Source: Lachancea mirantina (taxonomy: Eukaryota; Ascomycota; Saccharomycetes; Saccharomycetales; Saccharomycetaceae). Taken from it: DNA of 64,000 nt. The notes beneath the pieces were generated by a model. That model made no database searches. It saw only the letters and a program-made list of their open reading frames with translations, and had not been told where the DNA came from. The translations under genes and the position numbers were made by a program. The DNA lies in contig LT598468.1 in NCBI GenBank assembly GCA_900074745.1, forward strand, positions 1,240,001 to 1,304,000, in the 5' to 3' direction. Position 1 is the first letter of the stretch. Every line of letters starts with the position of its first letter. Of this stretch, positions 36,096 to 48,900 are shown in pieces.

Positions 36096-37774
36096 CTCCG
36101 ACACTAATCAATGGAAAAAGATCAAGCTAAATCCTTCCGCTTCTCGGTTTTGAGCGCCTTCCTGGCCTTGAGATGAGGTTTGGCTGAAAAAAATTTTTCA
36201 GCTTTTGCTTGTTGTCGTGAGAGAATTATTAAATTGCAGTTACCCAGACTAAAATATCACGACTATAAAAGGAGCCAGAACTCGGCGAATCTTTTGTGTA
36301 CTTCATGTTCGCACTTGACAAGACCATTTGGAAGAATGGTAGTGGAGGGAGTTAAAATGAATAGAGAAATCACATGATATTTTGCCTTGCAATGATTTGC
36401 TAAGACTTGAAAGAATTCCAGCAGTTGCTACATGCACTTGGAATGAGATTTCAAACCTTCAAGTTGGCCCCAGAAGGTAGGTAATGACGTCCCACTACGC
36501 TTGCTTGAGATTTGCCATCGTGATCTGCGAAGAATTTCAGATTAGTTTTATATGCGGCCGGTGGGGAGGCTTCATGCTTTACTGAAAGATTTCGGATCTG
36601 TTCGGTCAAGGGAAAAGCCATGTGGGGACTAAAAGAGCCCTTTTCGTACTTTTGGAAAAGTACAAGCACACGTTTGTTGGATTGAGACCATTTACTCAAA
36701 AGTTGGCCGCGGGACGTTTTACAATAAATGAACCACGGCTCGAGGGAACTCTGGTTTGTCACTATGGAATTTTGGTACAGGTCTAACCAGTGTCTCAAGT
36801 CAGGTATTGGAGGCAAGCTCAGGGAAGTGTCGAGCAGACCTTTGCTCTGTAATCATAAGCTTTGCTGAAAGGAATTGAATTTGCTCACAGAAGGCGTATT
36901 TCTTCTACAACATAAGTTCAGATCAGATTCGAGGAACAAGGGTACCAACTGGCTATTGTTTTGCAGTGAAGTGAAGAGCCCCGGGTGCGGTCAAGCTTTC
37001 TGTGATACATTAAATGAGTAGTGCTTGAAATTGTGAAAGTTTCACGTTACGGTAAAGGCGCGTTACCGCTTCTCACACCCACCGGCTGCTTGAATGAGAA
37101 GTCACACAAAAGAACCTTTTTTTGATTTCTTATTCAGCCGAAGGCGGCTTATAGAGTCTTTCGCGTTGAAGCTTTGTAGGTTGACGGTGGCACAGGTGTT
37201 TGGATTTTCTAAAACATATACACCAAGATTTTCAAAGTTTAGCGAATGGATCGGGAATTAAACGCTGAATTTTTGGTACATGGCTCTTGACAACGAATCC
37301 GTATAGTTGGTCACCTCAGTTGAGATTGTTTGATAAGGAACAACAGCGCACACTCCCAAATTTGTTCCTTGGTGATTGCATAATATGAGATCATGGGATG
37401 GCACCATCAGTAGACAATTATCGGGGCACACATACACAAGGAAAGCTCAATGCCGGATACAGATGCCATTGGTCTCGTCCGTCATCGCGTCTAGGAAGTA
37501 AGTTACCCTCATACGTTTTACATATTTTCTGTAAAAATTTTCTACCCCGATCCTCATAAAACCTTCTGCCCACATCACCGGCTTCAATTAATTTACGATC
37601 TGTTGACATAGACCGACACTGTTTTAGGGTCCGAAACTTCTGGTTATAGTTTCTGTCTATAAACCTCCGGGTCACCTTTGTTCGTGTTTCTAGCTTCGTT
37701 GCAGTTTTTTCGCGTGTCTTAAAGAATTTGACAAGCTATTCATTGATCAAGCTTGGACATCTAGTTGTATTGGC
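36096..37774. other. Large 1.7 kb intergenic region between RLI1 and CHD1
   Basis: RLI1 and CHD1 diverge here, but the gap is unusually long. S. cerevisiae synteny would place GCG1 (YER163C) here; none of its sequence is visible. The gap contains one open frame without a start (36451-36852, minus) and otherwise no coding signal. Short frames at 37418-37675 start at GTG and look random. Confidence 0.55.
36451..36852 (-). pseudogene. ATG-less open frame, possible decayed gene or second exon
   Basis: From just after a stop near 36855, about 133 codons stay open on the minus strand to 36451. The translation looks protein-like (PPIPDLRHWLDLYQNS, SSLEPWFIYCKTSRGQLLSK, SNKRVLVLFQKYEKGSF), but the only in-frame ATG is internal, about 45 codons before the end. 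I found no 5' splice site and branch point upstream that would supply a first exon. It resembles no family I know and is not GCG1. Either a decayed gene, an exon with an unrecognised intron, or chance. Confidence 0.25.
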
Positions 37775-40700
37775 ATGGCTACCAAAGACATTTCTAGTGA
37801 GGTTTTGCGAAACCCGGAACTTTATGGCCTAAGAAGGTCAGGAAGGGCAAGCTCAGGCCAACAACCAAGGTATGTTTCCGATGATGACGACGGCGACGTT
37901 GTAACGAACAGACGGTCGCGTCAGCCAAAGAACGAAGATGGGGACTTTTCGGATGAAACTGAACCCGAGGAGAACGATGAGGACGAAGATGATGATGACG
38001 ACGACCCAAACGCCGACGATTATTACGCTGCACCCAGAAAAGCGGTGAAAAAAAAGTCTCAAAAGGCGCCCAAGGCTAAAAGTAGCTCAGAAGATGTCTC
38101 ATTACCTACGCGGTTTTCTTCTAGAAACAGCAAGACTGTCAATTACAATATAGACTATTCCGATGAAGATCTGCTGGAATCAGATCTAGAATTGGATGAA
38201 GATGATGAAGACCTGGAGACGTACGAGAACACACCGACGCCTGCGTCGCAAAATGAGCGCGGTGTTGATTTGGTGGTTACGCATAGAGTGAAAGAAGGCG
38301 TTGACGTTAAGCCAGGTGTTCCTGATATGCCTACATGCAAAGAAGAGTACCAGTTTCTCATAAAGTGGAGCGATGAGTCTCATTTGCATAATTCGTGGGA
38401 ATCCTACGCGGATTTGACACATGTAAGAGGCGTGAAAAAGGTTGATAATTACATCAAGCAGTTTGTGATTTTAGATAAACAAATTCGCGAAGATCCTTAT
38501 TCAACAGCAGAAGATATTGAAATCATGGACATAGAGCACGAGCGCCGGTTGGATGAATTTGAAGAATTGAAGCAGCCCGAACGTGTCATCGACAGTGACA
38601 GAGTAACTTTAGAAGATGGGACCAGTCAACTTCAATATCTTGTAAAATGGCGTCGACTGAACTACGACGAAGCTACTTGGGAAGTTGCCTCAGAAATCGT
38701 TAAACTGGCTCCAGAACAAGTTAAACATTTTCAAAGCAGAGTAAACTCCAAGATCTTACCACAGAATTCTAATTTCTGCGGCACGTCGAGGCCCCGCTTC
38801 GAAAAGCTTAATTCACAGCCTGCGTTCATCAAGGGCGGTGAGCTCAGGGATTTTCAGCTGACGGGTATAAATTGGATGGCATTTTTGTGGTCCAAAAATG
38901 ACAATGGGATCTTGGCTGATGAAATGGGTTTAGGTAAGACGGTTCAAACCGTCGCTTTCATTAGTTGGCTTATTAATGCCAGAAGACAAAACGGACCACA
39001 CATGGTCGTGGTGCCCTTATCGACAATGCCCGCGTGGCAAGAGACATTCGAGAAATGGGCCCCTGACCTAAATTGCATATATTATATGGGGAATCAGAAG
39101 TCTCGAGATGCGATCAGAGAGTCTGAATTTTACACCAATCCCATGGCCAAGGGCAAAAAGAATCCAAAATTCAATGTTCTTCTTACGACCTACGAGTATA
39201 TCTTGAAGGATTGCTCAGAGTTAGGTTCAATAAAATGGCAATTTTTAGCTGTGGATGAAGCCCACAGATTGAAAAATGCCGAGTCTTCCCTATACGAATC
39301 TCTCAACAGTTTCAAGGTCGGGAATCGACTACTTATCACCGGTACACCCCTTCAGAATAATATCAAAGAACTTGCAGCCCTGGTAAATTTCTTGATGCCT
39401 GGCAGATTTACAATTGATCAAGAAATTGATTTCGAAAATCAAGATGAAGAGCAAGAGCAATATATCAGAGACCTCCACACGAGATTACAACCCTTTATTC
39501 TACGGCGTCTGAAAAAGGATGTAGAGAAATCTCTTCCATCTAAGACAGAGCGGATTTTGAGAGTTGAACTATCTGATGTTCAAACGGATTACTACAAAAA
39601 TATTCTAACTAAAAACTACACTGCTCTTTCTGCTGGCTCGAAAGGGGCTCATTTTTCGTTACTCAATATCATGAACGAATTGAAGAAAGCGTCGAATCAC
39701 CCCTACTTGTTCGATAGCGCCGAAGACCGTGTCTTGGCCACATTTGGAGACGGAAAAATGACGCGAGAAAATGTTCTTAGGGGTCTCATTATGTCTTCTG
39801 GTAAAATGGTACTTCTTGATAAACTTTTAACGAGACTGAAAAAGGATGGTCATCGTGTTCTAATTTTCTCCCAAATGGTACGGATGTTAGACATATTGGG
39901 GGACTATTTAACCATCAAAGGTGTCAATTTCCAGCGATTAGATGGTACTGTGCCCTCGGCTCAGCGTAGGATATCCATCGATCATTTCAACGCCGCTGAT
40001 TCCAATGACTTCGTATTTCTGCTGTCGACAAGAGCGGGTGGATTGGGCATCAATCTCATGACAGCGGATACCGTGATCATTTTTGACTCCGACTGGAACC
40101 CTCAAGCAGATCTTCAAGCAATGGCTCGTGCCCATCGTATTGGCCAAAAGAAACATGTCATGGTTTATAGATTTGTTTCCAAAGACACCGTGGAGGAAGA
40201 AATTCTGGAAAGAGCGCGCAAAAAAATGATTTTGGAGTACGCAATCATATCTTTAGGTGTCACAGATGGTACTAATCTCGCGAGAAGCAAAAAGAATGAA
40301 CCATCCGCTGGAGAGCTTTCGGAAATTTTGAAATTTGGAGCCGGGAACATGTTTAAAGCCAATGACAACCAAAAGAAACTGGAAGACCTTAATTTGGATG
40401 ATGTCTTGAACCATGCGGAAGACCACGTAACCACGCCGGAAATTGGTGAATCTCATCTGGGCGGTGAGGAATTTTTACGTCAGTTCGAGGTTACCGACTA
40501 CAAGGCTGACGCCGAGTGGGATGATATAATACCGGAAGAAGAGTTGAAAAAGCTAAAGGACGAAGAGCAAAAAAGACAGGACGAAGAGTATGTCAAGGAA
40601 CAGCTACAAATGATGAACCGGAGAAATAATGCCCTCAATAAAATCAAGGATAGTGTGCGAGGAGGAAGTGCTCCACCTAATGACAGTTCGCCCGCAGGAA

Positions 40701-42013
40701 GCCGCTCAGGTAGGAAAAGAGAAAAAGCAGACGATTTAGAGCTATTTGGAGAAAGAGAAATTAGAGCGATGTACAAAGCAATTGTCAAATTCGGATCATT
40801 GGAAGATAGATTTGACGAGCTTATTGCAGACGGGTCGTTGCCGGTGAAATCTATCGACAAATACAAGTCCATATATGGGGAAATGGTGACCGCTGCCAAA
40901 AAAGTCTTCAAGGAAGAAGATACTAAGCGCAACGAAGCTCTGAAATCTCTAGAAAAGGAAGTTCAAGCCTACAAGGACAAACTGAAGGCCACTGGCGCAG
41001 AACACGATGACAAGGATAAAAGTACCCCAATAGCAAGGCTGGCTGCGAAAAGAAAGGACAAAAGGGCTGTTCTCTTTGAATTCTATGACGCTCGTGGACT
41101 GAATGCGGAAATACTTGTCAATCGTCCTGCCGAAATGCACTTCTTGCACAGCTTCCTACAGAACAATTATCCATCTGATTTTCTTGCTTTCAAATTCGTG
41201 AATAAGTCACCAAAGCCGGTTCAGAACTGGAACTGTCAGTGGACGAAGGATGATGATGAGAGGCTGCTTGTAGGAGTGGAAAAATATGGCTATGGATCCT
41301 GGGCTCAGATAAGAGATGATCCATTTCTTGGCCTGACGGAAAAAATGTTTCTCAGCGATTCGCAGGCCAATGCGAACGGCGCAAGCGGTGACAAAAAGGG
41401 CGGCGTCAAGAAGGTTCCGGGTTCTGTCCACTTAGGGCGTCGTGTTGATTACCTGTTCTCGGTGCTCAAAGACGAGATGAATTCCGGAGTGTCTGGGAAC
41501 GGTGTAAGCTCTTCTGCACCGAACGGGTCAAGTGCGTCCAAAAAACGTGTCAAGAAGAATTCTCCTTCCAGCAGAAGCTCGACTCCCGACACGAAGAGGC
41601 TCAAAAAGAGCGCAAATTCACATTCAGCGCATGGTTCTCCGCCCGCATCCACACAAACTCCCAGAAACGTTAAGGGCAAAGGCCCCAAAGAAATGGGTAC
41701 CGATAAATCTTACGATAACATGGAGGAAACAGAATGCAAAGAGACAATGCAGCCAGTGCGCAAGTCTTTGCAACGATTAAGTCGCGGCGGTAAGGGCCTT
41801 GACCGTAAAGAATGGGCCAAGATTCTCAAGAAAGAACTGCAAACTGTTGGCGATCATATTGAGTCTAAGAAATCATCCTCCAGTAAACAGCCTGCTGGTA
41901 AATTCAAGAAAACCTTGTGGGCGTTTAGCGCACAATTTTGGCCGGCAGAGGTGAACAGCTCCAAATTGGAAGCCATGTACCAAAAGATTGTGGCTAGTTC
42001 TGCTCCCCAATAG
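37775..42013 (+). CDS. CHD1: Chromatin remodeller Chd1
   Basis: 1,412 codons from the ATG at 37775 (S. cerevisiae Chd1, 1,468). An acidic disordered N-terminus is followed by tandem chromodomains (about residues 170-330: [17 protein letters not shown] and [16 protein letters not shown]). The Snf2 ATPase follows (about residues 355-850), with Walker A in DEMGLGKT (382-389), the DEAH box from D494 and a late motif [20 protein letters not shown]. The DNA-binding SANT-SLIDE region is at about residues 990-1240, and a C-terminal CHCT domain ends the protein ([17 protein letters not shown]). Chd1 spaces nucleosomes over transcribed genes and works with Spt2, Spt16 and Paf1-type elongation factors. 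Intact. Confidence 0.97.
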   Translation: MATKDISSEVLRNPELYGLRRSGRASSGQQPRYVSDDDDGDVVTNRRSRQPKNEDGDFSDETEPEENDEDEDDDDDDPNADDYYAAPRKAVKKKSQKAPKAKSSSEDVSLPTRFSSRNSKTVNYNIDYSDEDLLESDLELDEDDEDLETYENTPTPASQNERGVDLVVTHRVKEGVDVKPGVPDMPTCKEEYQFLIKWSDESHLHNSWESYADLTHVRGVKKVDNYIKQFVILDKQIREDPYSTAEDIEIMDIEHERRLDEFEELKQPERVIDSDRVTLEDGTSQLQYLVKWRRLNYDEATWEVASEIVKLAPEQVKHFQSRVNSKILPQNSNFCGTSRPRFEKLNSQPAFIKGGELRDFQLTGINWMAFLWSKNDNGILADEMGLGKTVQTVAFISWLINARRQNGPHMVVVPLSTMPAWQETFEKWAPDLNCIYYMGNQKSRDAIRESEFYTNPMAKGKKNPKFNVLLTTYEYILKDCSELGSIKWQFLAVDEAHRLKNAESSLYESLNSFKVGNRLLITGTPLQNNIKELAALVNFLMPGRFTIDQEIDFENQDEEQEQYIRDLHTRLQPFILRRLKKDVEKSLPSKTERILRVELSDVQTDYYKNILTKNYTALSAGSKGAHFSLLNIMNELKKASNHPYLFDSAEDRVLATFGDGKMTRENVLRGLIMSSGKMVLLDKLLTRLKKDGHRVLIFSQMVRMLDILGDYLTIKGVNFQRLDGTVPSAQRRISIDHFNAADSNDFVFLLSTRAGGLGINLMTADTVIIFDSDWNPQADLQAMARAHRIGQKKHVMVYRFVSKDTVEEEILERARKKMILEYAIISLGVTDGTNLARSKKNEPSAGELSEILKFGAGNMFKANDNQKKLEDLNLDDVLNHAEDHVTTPEIGESHLGGEEFLRQFEVTDYKADAEWDDIIPEEELKKLKDEEQKRQDEEYVKEQLQMMNRRNNALNKIKDSVRGGSAPPNDSSPAGSRSGRKREKADDLELFGEREIRAMYKAIVKFGSLEDRFDELIADGSLPVKSIDKYKSIYGEMVTAAKKVFKEEDTKRNEALKSLEKEVQAYKDKLKATGAEHDDKDKSTPIARLAAKRKDKRAVLFEFYDARGLNAEILVNRPAEMHFLHSFLQNNYPSDFLAFKFVNKSPKPVQNWNCQWTKDDDERLLVGVEKYGYGSWAQIRDDPFLGLTEKMFLSDSQANANGASGDKKGGVKKVPGSVHLGRRVDYLFSVLKDEMNSGVSGNGVSSSAPNGSSASKKRVKKNSPSSRSSTPDTKRLKKSANSHSAHGSPPASTQTPRNVKGKGPKEMGTDKSYDNMEETECKETMQPVRKSLQRLSRGGKGLDRKEWAKILKKELQTVGDHIESKKSSSSKQPAGKFKKTLWAFSAQFWPAEVNSSKLEAMYQKIVASSAPQ

Positions 42014-42409
42014 ATAAATTCACTCGCCAACTCACCAAACCATGACACTCAGTCTAACTCAAGCACATTAAACTGTAATGGTTCAGTCCGCCATGATCCG
42101 TGATTAGTGACCTGATGAACCGAGAGGTTCGTTGCCATTCGAAAGCATCTCCGTATCAAAGTATAAAGCTCATCTCATTAGGTTTTTCTTTTCGACGAAC
42201 CTTTTGTGGTGAAAAATTTTCAAGCGATGAGACCTCAGTTTCTATAACTCGGTTTAAATACAGTAGCTTACCAGACTCACTCGATCTCTCTCAACCGTTT
42301 GAACTTAAGGCATCTGATACAGTACTTTGGTACAGACCTTAACTAAACATCAAAAAACCCTCAAAAAAAAGCTTTTCCCCACTACTTTATTTAAAAAACA
42401 GAAAAAAAA
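42014..42409 (+). promoter_or_regulatory. PAB1 upstream region with A-rich 5' leader
   Basis: About 400 bp. The last 75 bases before the PAB1 ATG contain several A runs (at about 42351-42357, 42365-42370 and 42402-42410), including nine A residues ending in the ATG itself. A-rich leaders in PAB1 mRNA are a known site where Pab1 binds and represses its own translation. Confidence 0.6.
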
Positions 42410-44173
42410 ATGTCTGACATTACTGACAAGACCGCTGAGCAGTTGGAGCAATTGAACCTCCAAGATGACCAGCAGACTGCGCCAAGCTCTACGTCTACTG
42501 AAAGCGCTAAAGTTGACTCCTCCTCTGCTTCGTTGTACGTTGGTGAGCTCGACCCTTCGGTGACCGAGGCTTTGTTATACGACATTTTCTCTCCAATCGG
42601 ATCCGTTGCCTCGATTCGTGTCTGTCGCGACGCCATCACCAAGACTTCGCTAGGATATGCGTACGTCAACTTTCACGACCATAACGCCGGCAGAACTGCG
42701 ATCGAAAAGCTAAACTACACACCTATCAAGGGCAGACCTTGCCGTATCATGTGGTCTCAACGCGACCCATCGCTCAGAAAGAAGGGTTCAGGTAACATTT
42801 TCATCAAGAATTTGCATCCGGTTATCGACAACAAGGCTTTGCACGACACCTTCTCTGTCTTTGGCAACATTTTGTCCTGCAAGATCGCTGTCGATGAAAC
42901 TGGCAAGTCCAGAGGTTTTGGTTTCGTTCACTTTGAGAGCGATGAATCCGCCAGAGAAGCCATCGATGCCATTAACGGTATGCTCTTGAACGGTCAAGAA
43001 GTTTACGTTGCTCAACACGTCTCCAAGAAGGACCGTCAGTCCAAGTTGGAAGAAGCCAAGAGACAATTCACCAATGTGTACGTCAAGAACATTGACCCTG
43101 AGGCCACCCAAGAGGAATTCGAAGACCTTTTCACCAAGTATGGCAAGATCACTTCTGCCGTCATGGAGAGGGATGCCGAGGGTAAGCCAAGAGGTTTTGG
43201 TTTCATTAACTTCGAAGACCACAACAGTGCTGCTAAGGCCGTCGAAGAATTGAACGACCAAGACTTTAAGGGCCAGAAGTTGTACGTGGGGCGCGCTCAA
43301 AAGAAATACGAGCGTTTGCAAGATCTAAAGAAGCAATACGAGGCTTCTAGACTTGAGAAATTAGCCAAGTACCAAGGTGTCAACTTGTTTGTCAAGAACT
43401 TGGATGACAGCATTGACGATGAAAAATTGAAAGAGGAATTCTCCGCTTTTGGAACCATCACATCCGTTAAAGTTATGAGAGACGATGCTGGTAACTCTAA
43501 GGGTTTCGGATTTGTCTGCTTTTCCGCTCCCGAGGAAGCCACCAAGGCCATCACCGAAAAGAATCAACAAATTGTTGCTGGTAAGCCTCTATACGTTGCC
43601 ATTGCTCAAAGAAAGGACGTGAGACGTTCGCAATTGGCTCAACAGATTCAAGCCAGAAACCAAATGAGATACCAACAGGTTACTGCTGCTGCTGCTGCTG
43701 CCGCCGGTATGCCTGGACAATTCATGCAACCAATGTTCTATGGTGTTATGCCACCAAGAGGAGTCCCATTCGGTGCTCCAAACCCTCAACAGATGGCTGC
43801 CATGGGTGGTATGCCAAAGAACGGCGTCCCCCCACAACAATTCGGTAGACCTGGTGCTCCAATGTACGGCATGCCGCCCCAGGGTCCTCAAGGTGGATAT
43901 CCAAGAAACGGCAACCAATTCTTCCACCAAAAGCAAAGACAAGCTTTGGGTGAGCAACTTTACAAGAAGGTTTCTGCTAAGACCGAAGACGAAGAGGCTG
44001 CCGGTAAGATCACCGGTATGATCTTGGACTTGCCACCTCAAGAAGTTGTTCCATTGTTAGAGAACGATGAGTTGTTCGAGCAGCATTTCAAGGAGGCTTT
44101 TGCCGCTTTTGAGTCTTTCAAGAGAGATCAGGAGGCTCAAGGTCAAGCTCAAAGCGCTCCAATCTCCGAGTAA
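42410..44173 (+). CDS. PAB1: Poly(A)-binding protein Pab1
   Basis: 587 codons from the ATG at 42410 (S. cerevisiae Pab1, 577). Four RRMs are present: RRM1 from about residue 41 ([11 protein letters not shown]), RRM2 from about 128 ([20 protein letters not shown]), RRM3 from about 220 ([20 protein letters not shown]) and RRM4 from about 323 ([20 protein letters not shown]). RNP1 motifs such as SRGFGFVHF and SKGFGFVCF are intact. A Pro/Met/Gly-rich linker with a seven-alanine run leads to the MLLE domain ([15 protein letters not shown] to the C-terminus), which binds PAM2 motifs of partners. Pab1 coats poly(A) tails, links them to eIF4G and controls deadenylation. The codon use is strongly biased, as expected for an abundant protein. 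Confidence 0.98.
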   Translation: MSDITDKTAEQLEQLNLQDDQQTAPSSTSTESAKVDSSSASLYVGELDPSVTEALLYDIFSPIGSVASIRVCRDAITKTSLGYAYVNFHDHNAGRTAIEKLNYTPIKGRPCRIMWSQRDPSLRKKGSGNIFIKNLHPVIDNKALHDTFSVFGNILSCKIAVDETGKSRGFGFVHFESDESAREAIDAINGMLLNGQEVYVAQHVSKKDRQSKLEEAKRQFTNVYVKNIDPEATQEEFEDLFTKYGKITSAVMERDAEGKPRGFGFINFEDHNSAAKAVEELNDQDFKGQKLYVGRAQKKYERLQDLKKQYEASRLEKLAKYQGVNLFVKNLDDSIDDEKLKEEFSAFGTITSVKVMRDDAGNSKGFGFVCFSAPEEATKAITEKNQQIVAGKPLYVAIAQRKDVRRSQLAQQIQARNQMRYQQVTAAAAAAAGMPGQFMQPMFYGVMPPRGVPFGAPNPQQMAAMGGMPKNGVPPQQFGRPGAPMYGMPPQGPQGGYPRNGNQFFHQKQRQALGEQLYKKVSAKTEDEEAAGKITGMILDLPPQEVVPLLENDELFEQHFKEAFAAFESFKRDQEAQGQAQSAPISE

Positions 44174-44816
44174 GCTGAAGAACCATGAGCTGCGCTGTCT
44201 GACGGGGTCCCTGTCATCTTCTTTTTTTAAATAAATTGTGGGAAATTATAATACTATCTTTTTTTTATCTTTCTTTGTTATCATTACCATGATCGAGCAG
44301 AATTCAGCGCGGGCTATGTCAGCGGACACCAGATTCCGCTTTTCAATCAATTACTGTGGCTCGTCTTTCAAGTGTGTTCGAACATGTCATGGATCATTGA
44401 ATTCTTCTCAAGCGGCCGTTTCCGTCGCTTCTCAATGTTTTGGGTCCATCCTCTTGTTGGCCCAGATTTATCATGTGTTTTTTATCTAATATTTTCTACA
44501 TTTTGAGGTTTTAATATTGAGCTACAGTTGTATTGGTTTTCAGCGGATGCCTTATTTGATCTGCTTCTGTATTTCCTCTAAAGTATTTGACATCGACCTT
44601 CTTCACTCTCATTAATTGCAGTCTGACAAAGTTGATCAGAGTCTTGGTTTTTGTCATGAATCTGTCGATATCATTGCATACGTGCAATGTTTCGTAAGGT
44701 AACGGTACCCAATTTTGGAAACGCCTCTGTCTGTTTGTAAGACGATAAACCCCGAACAGCTCTAGTGATTAAGAGATTCCAATTTTTACGCTGTCAGTAC
44801 TGTTGAATCCCAAGAA
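44174..44816. other. Intergenic between PAB1 and UBC13
   Basis: About 640 bp: PAB1 3' UTR (T-rich stretches near 44220 and 44260) and the UBC13 promoter. An open frame at 44238-44489 starts at GTG and shows no protein character. Confidence 0.5.
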
Positions 44817-45366
44817 ATGGCATCTCTACCCAAGCGTATAATCAAAGTATGTGCGTTTAAACAAATGTGTCGAAGCGAAAGTGTTAAAAGTTTCGTTTCT
44901 GTCACGCTAGAACGGTAATCTAACAATCTTTTTTGTGTAGGAGACAGAGCGGTTAGTCAGTGACCCTGTGCCTGGAATAACAGCAGAGCCGCACGAAGAC
45001 AACCTTAGATATTTCCAGGTCACAATCGAGGGTCCACAGCAGTCACCCTACGAGAACGGCGTTTTCCATTTGGAACTTTTTCTGCCAGACGACTACCCCA
45101 TGGAGGCTCCTAAAGTGCGGTTTTTGACCAAAATATACCATCCCAACATAGACAGATTGGGCAGAATATGTCTTGACGTTTTAAAGACCAACTGGTCCCC
45201 CGCCTTACAGATCAGGACCGTGCTGCTCTCCATCCAGGCCTTGTTAGCCAGCCCTAATCCAAATGACCCGTTGGCGAACGATGTCGCAGAAGACTGGATC
45301 CAGAACGAAGACGGTGCTATTGCCACTGCGCGTGAATGGACGAAGCGCTACGCCAAACCTAACTGA
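44817..45366 (+). CDS. UBC13: Ubiquitin-conjugating enzyme Ubc13, two exons
   Basis: Exon 1 is 44817-44846 ([10 protein letters not shown], 10 codons), then an intron at 44847-44940, then exon 2 at 44941-45366, giving 151 residues (S. cerevisiae Ubc13, 153). The intron starts GTATGT and ends TGTAG. The best branch candidate is AATCTAAC at 44917-44924, one of the weaker forms of TACTAAC. Exon 2 opens with [18 protein letters not shown] and contains the catalytic Cys87 in RLGRICLDV, preceded by the HPN motif (YHPNID). With Mms2, Ubc13 makes Lys63-linked ubiquitin chains, notably on PCNA during error-free post-replication repair. S. cerevisiae UBC13 has its intron at the same place. Intact. Confidence 0.96.
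44847..44940 (+). other. UBC13 spliceosomal intron, 94 nt
   Basis: GTATGTGC at the 5' end and TTTTTTGTGTAG at the 3' end. The branch candidate AATCTAAC (44917-44924) departs from the yeast consensus. Removing it restores the exact Ubc13 N-terminus across the junction (RIIK/ETER). Confidence 0.93.
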
Positions 45367-45950
45367 CAAATAAAGACACATTTTGAGCCCTCGGGTCGGC
45401 GCCAATGTTACTTAGACGCGTATTCATTACAGTTTCTGTCTTTTACTAAGAGTAATATTGCCCGCAAATTTACAGAAGAACTCCATTTACCTTGACATAA
45501 ACTAAATCGTTTGCTTCAATGTTAAAGGCTATCCCTCACTAGGCTTAGCTTCGTCTTGGATCGCATTTGATACTAAGCAGGTGGTTACCTATGGTGAAAT
45601 TTCCATCAGTTGGGCTTGGACGTATGTAACGACAACACATTTTGTTAAAGATCATCAGTAAGCATTCAATTCTTGAACCAAAGGATAAACAATTCTGAAA
45701 AGTCCAGTCAGCCACAAACTAGACAAGAAGGCCTTGTTAAGGTCCAATTGGATATTACAAACGTGTCTGGAAGGTTAATTTTCTAAGATACATCGAAAAC
45801 GGCTCCCAAAGAGCTAATATAGTGCTTGTCTTAGAGCTCACAAATAGCCGGTTGCGAAATTTTTCAACAAACATCTAACATTGAACTCACAGGAAGTGGG
45901 CTCTCTGAGGTGTAGTCGCTGGCACGAGTATCCGGAAACCTTTAATAACC
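45367..45950. other. Intergenic between UBC13 and the DNF flippase gene
   Basis: About 580 bp holding the flippase promoter. One ACGCGT lies near 45416, in the UBC13 3' flank. No gene-like sequence. Confidence 0.5.
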
Positions 45951-48900
45951 ATGTCGAGTGGCGAGGGTTCGCACGGGAAGCCGAAATTCGGTGGTAGCGC
46001 GGGCAGCGACCAATCTCCGGCATCGCCGTTTCACGACCGATTTCAATTTGAGCCGACCGACACCACCATTGACAACAGTGTATTTGAGACGAGCGGCAAT
46101 GGGATGTCGTCGGCCCCATCGACGGCCTCGCGGAGCGGTTCCATTTTGAGAAAACAAGGTCTAGATCGGAAGAAAAACGGCAATAAGATAGCTTTTGCAG
46201 ACGATGACAAGCCGCTAGAATTCGAAGAACTGTCACGCGAGACTGACGATGACGATGCAGATATGCACTCTTTTTCCAATACGCCCAAAATTGGTGGTTC
46301 CGCTCAGTTTCGGGACGCTGATATGGATGGCAATGGAAATTCAGTGGAAGATGATGCCGCGCACGAGGTCAAAAGGATGCGTTGGGGTACTCAACGAAAT
46401 AAAAAGGGCAAACCTCGGGTCGGGAGGGCCAAGACCCTGCGATGGGCTAAGAGAAATTTCCATAACCCCTTCGAGGAAGGACATTTGAAGAACGACTCTG
46501 ATGACGAAAATAACTTACTAGGCGTGAATCGCGCGTCAGAACTGCGATCCATTTATTACAATATGGAGCTTCCAGAAACGATGCTTGATGAAGAGGGCAA
46601 ACCCGCCACCCATTATGCGAGGAATAAAATCAGAACAACGAAATACACGCCCTTGTCATTTCTCCCTAAAAACATTTTTCTTCAGTTTAACAACGTTGCA
46701 AACATCTACTTTCTGGTTATGATCATTTTAGGAGCTTTCGATATTTTCGGTGTGACCAATCCAGGTCTCTCGGCCGTGCCATTGATCGTGATTGTGATTT
46801 TAACAGCGATAAAAGATGCTGTCGAAGATTCGCGACGCACCATCTTGGATATGGAAGTCAATAACACTATTACACATATTCTCAGTGGCATGCACAATAG
46901 CAATGTTTCAGAAGACAACGTTTCGGCATGGAGAAAGTTCAAAAAAGCCAATTCTAGGTTACTGTTTCGGTTTATTCATTTCTGCGAAGCTCATCTAACT
47001 GAAAAGGGAAGACGTGCTGCAGCTCAACGTAAGCGTCATGAGCTTCATGCAGCTAGGAACAAGACCCCGCGTAATTCCTTAGAGAGTATGGGCAGCTATA
47101 GACCTTCGGGTAATTTTGGACGCGATTCCCTCGATTACGATGATATCGGACAAATAGTAACGTCGGATGAAGTCACAGTTGTTGACCGCAACATGGAACC
47201 ACGTTATGACTGTAAATTTGTCAAAGATTACTGGAAGAACGTCAAAGTGGGCGACATCGTGAGAATTCACAACAACGACGAATTACCCGCGGACATCGTT
47301 CTTTTGTCAACCTCGGACGCCGATGGTGCCTGTTATGTCGAGACTAAAAATTTGGATGGTGAAACAAATTTAAAAGTTCGTCAATCTTTGAGATGTACGC
47401 ATCGTATAAGAAACTCACGCGACGTTACAAGAACTAAATTTTGGGTCGAAAGTGAAGGACCTCATGCAAACTTGTACACATATCAAGGTAACCTCAAATG
47501 GATTGACTCCAGTGATGGGCAATTGAAAAACGAACCTGTCAACATCAATAATACATTACTCCGTGGTTGTTTCTTGAGAAATACTAAATGGGCCATGGGG
47601 ATTGTTGTCTTTACAGGTGATGATTCGAAAATTATGATTAACACTGGTGTAACACCTTACAAGAAATCTAGAATTTCGCGTGAACTTAACTTCTCCGTTA
47701 TCATGAATTTCGTTCTGCTGTTCGTTTTATGTTTTGTCTCTGGATTGGTCAATGGTATCTACTATAGAACCAAAAACAACTCGCGTCAGTTTTTCGAGTT
47801 TGGAGCTGTTGCTGGCTCCCCAGCTGCTAACGGTATCGTATCGTTTTGGGTTGCCGTCATTCTTTATCAATCTTTGGTTCCAATCTCGCTTTATATCTCC
47901 ATTGAAATCATCAAAACAGCTCAAGCAGCCTTCATCTATGGTGACGTTTTAATGTATTACGAAAAGCTAGACTACCCTTGTACCCCGAAGACGTGGAATA
48001 TTTCGGACGACCTAGGCCAAATTGAATACATTTTTTCAGATAAAACTGGAACTTTAACACAGAATGTCATGGAATTCAAAAAGTGTACTGTTAATGGAGT
48101 CTCTTATGGTAGAGCTTACACAGAAGCTTTGGCTGGTCTTCGAAAGCGTCAGGGTATAGACGTGGAAGAGGAAGGGATACAGGAGCGTAAAGCTATTTCT
48201 GAGGACAGGCAGACCATGATTAACGAACTTGGGAAACTCTGTGTGAATACTCAACTTTATCCTGAAGAACTGACATTTGTGTCTAAGGAATTTGTACAGG
48301 ATTTGAATGGCGTCAACGGAGAATACCAAAAGCGTTGTAACGAGCACTTCATGTTAGCGCTTGCGCTGTGCCATTCGGTTCTTGCTGAAAAATCAAAAGA
48401 CGATCCTGATAAGCTTGAACTAAAAGCTCAATCCCCCGATGAAGCCGCCCTTGTGGCAACCGCCCGAGACTTAGGTTTCGCTTTCGTTGAAAGAACCAAG
48501 AGAGGAGTAATAATAGAGGTGCAAGGTATTAGAAAGGAATTCAAGATTTTAAACGTCCTGGAGTTCAATTCGAGCAGGAAGCGGATGAGTTGTATTGTTG
48601 AGATTCCTAGTTCAGACCCCGGTGAACGTCCAAAGGCCCTTTTGATTTGTAAAGGAGCGGATTCGGTAATTTATTCGAGACTTAAGAGGGCTGCCAAGGA
48701 GAACGATGAGACTCTACTCGAGAAGACAGCTTTACATTTAGAACAATATGCTACTGAAGGGTTAAGAACATTGTGCATTGCTCAAAGAGAACTTTCTTGG
48801 CCCGAATATGAGGAGTGGAATGCTAGGCACGAGATTGCTGCAGCTTCGTTGACAGAAAGAGAAGAGGAACTGGAGATCGTGGCTGATAGCATAGAGCGTG

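Noticed and set aside
37418-37675. 85-codon minus-strand frame upstream of CHD1
   Set aside because: Starts at GTG, no recognisable family, lies in the divergent promoter region.
44238-44489. 83-codon frame after PAB1
   Set aside because: Starts at GTG within the 3' UTR; hydrophobic runs come from T-rich DNA.
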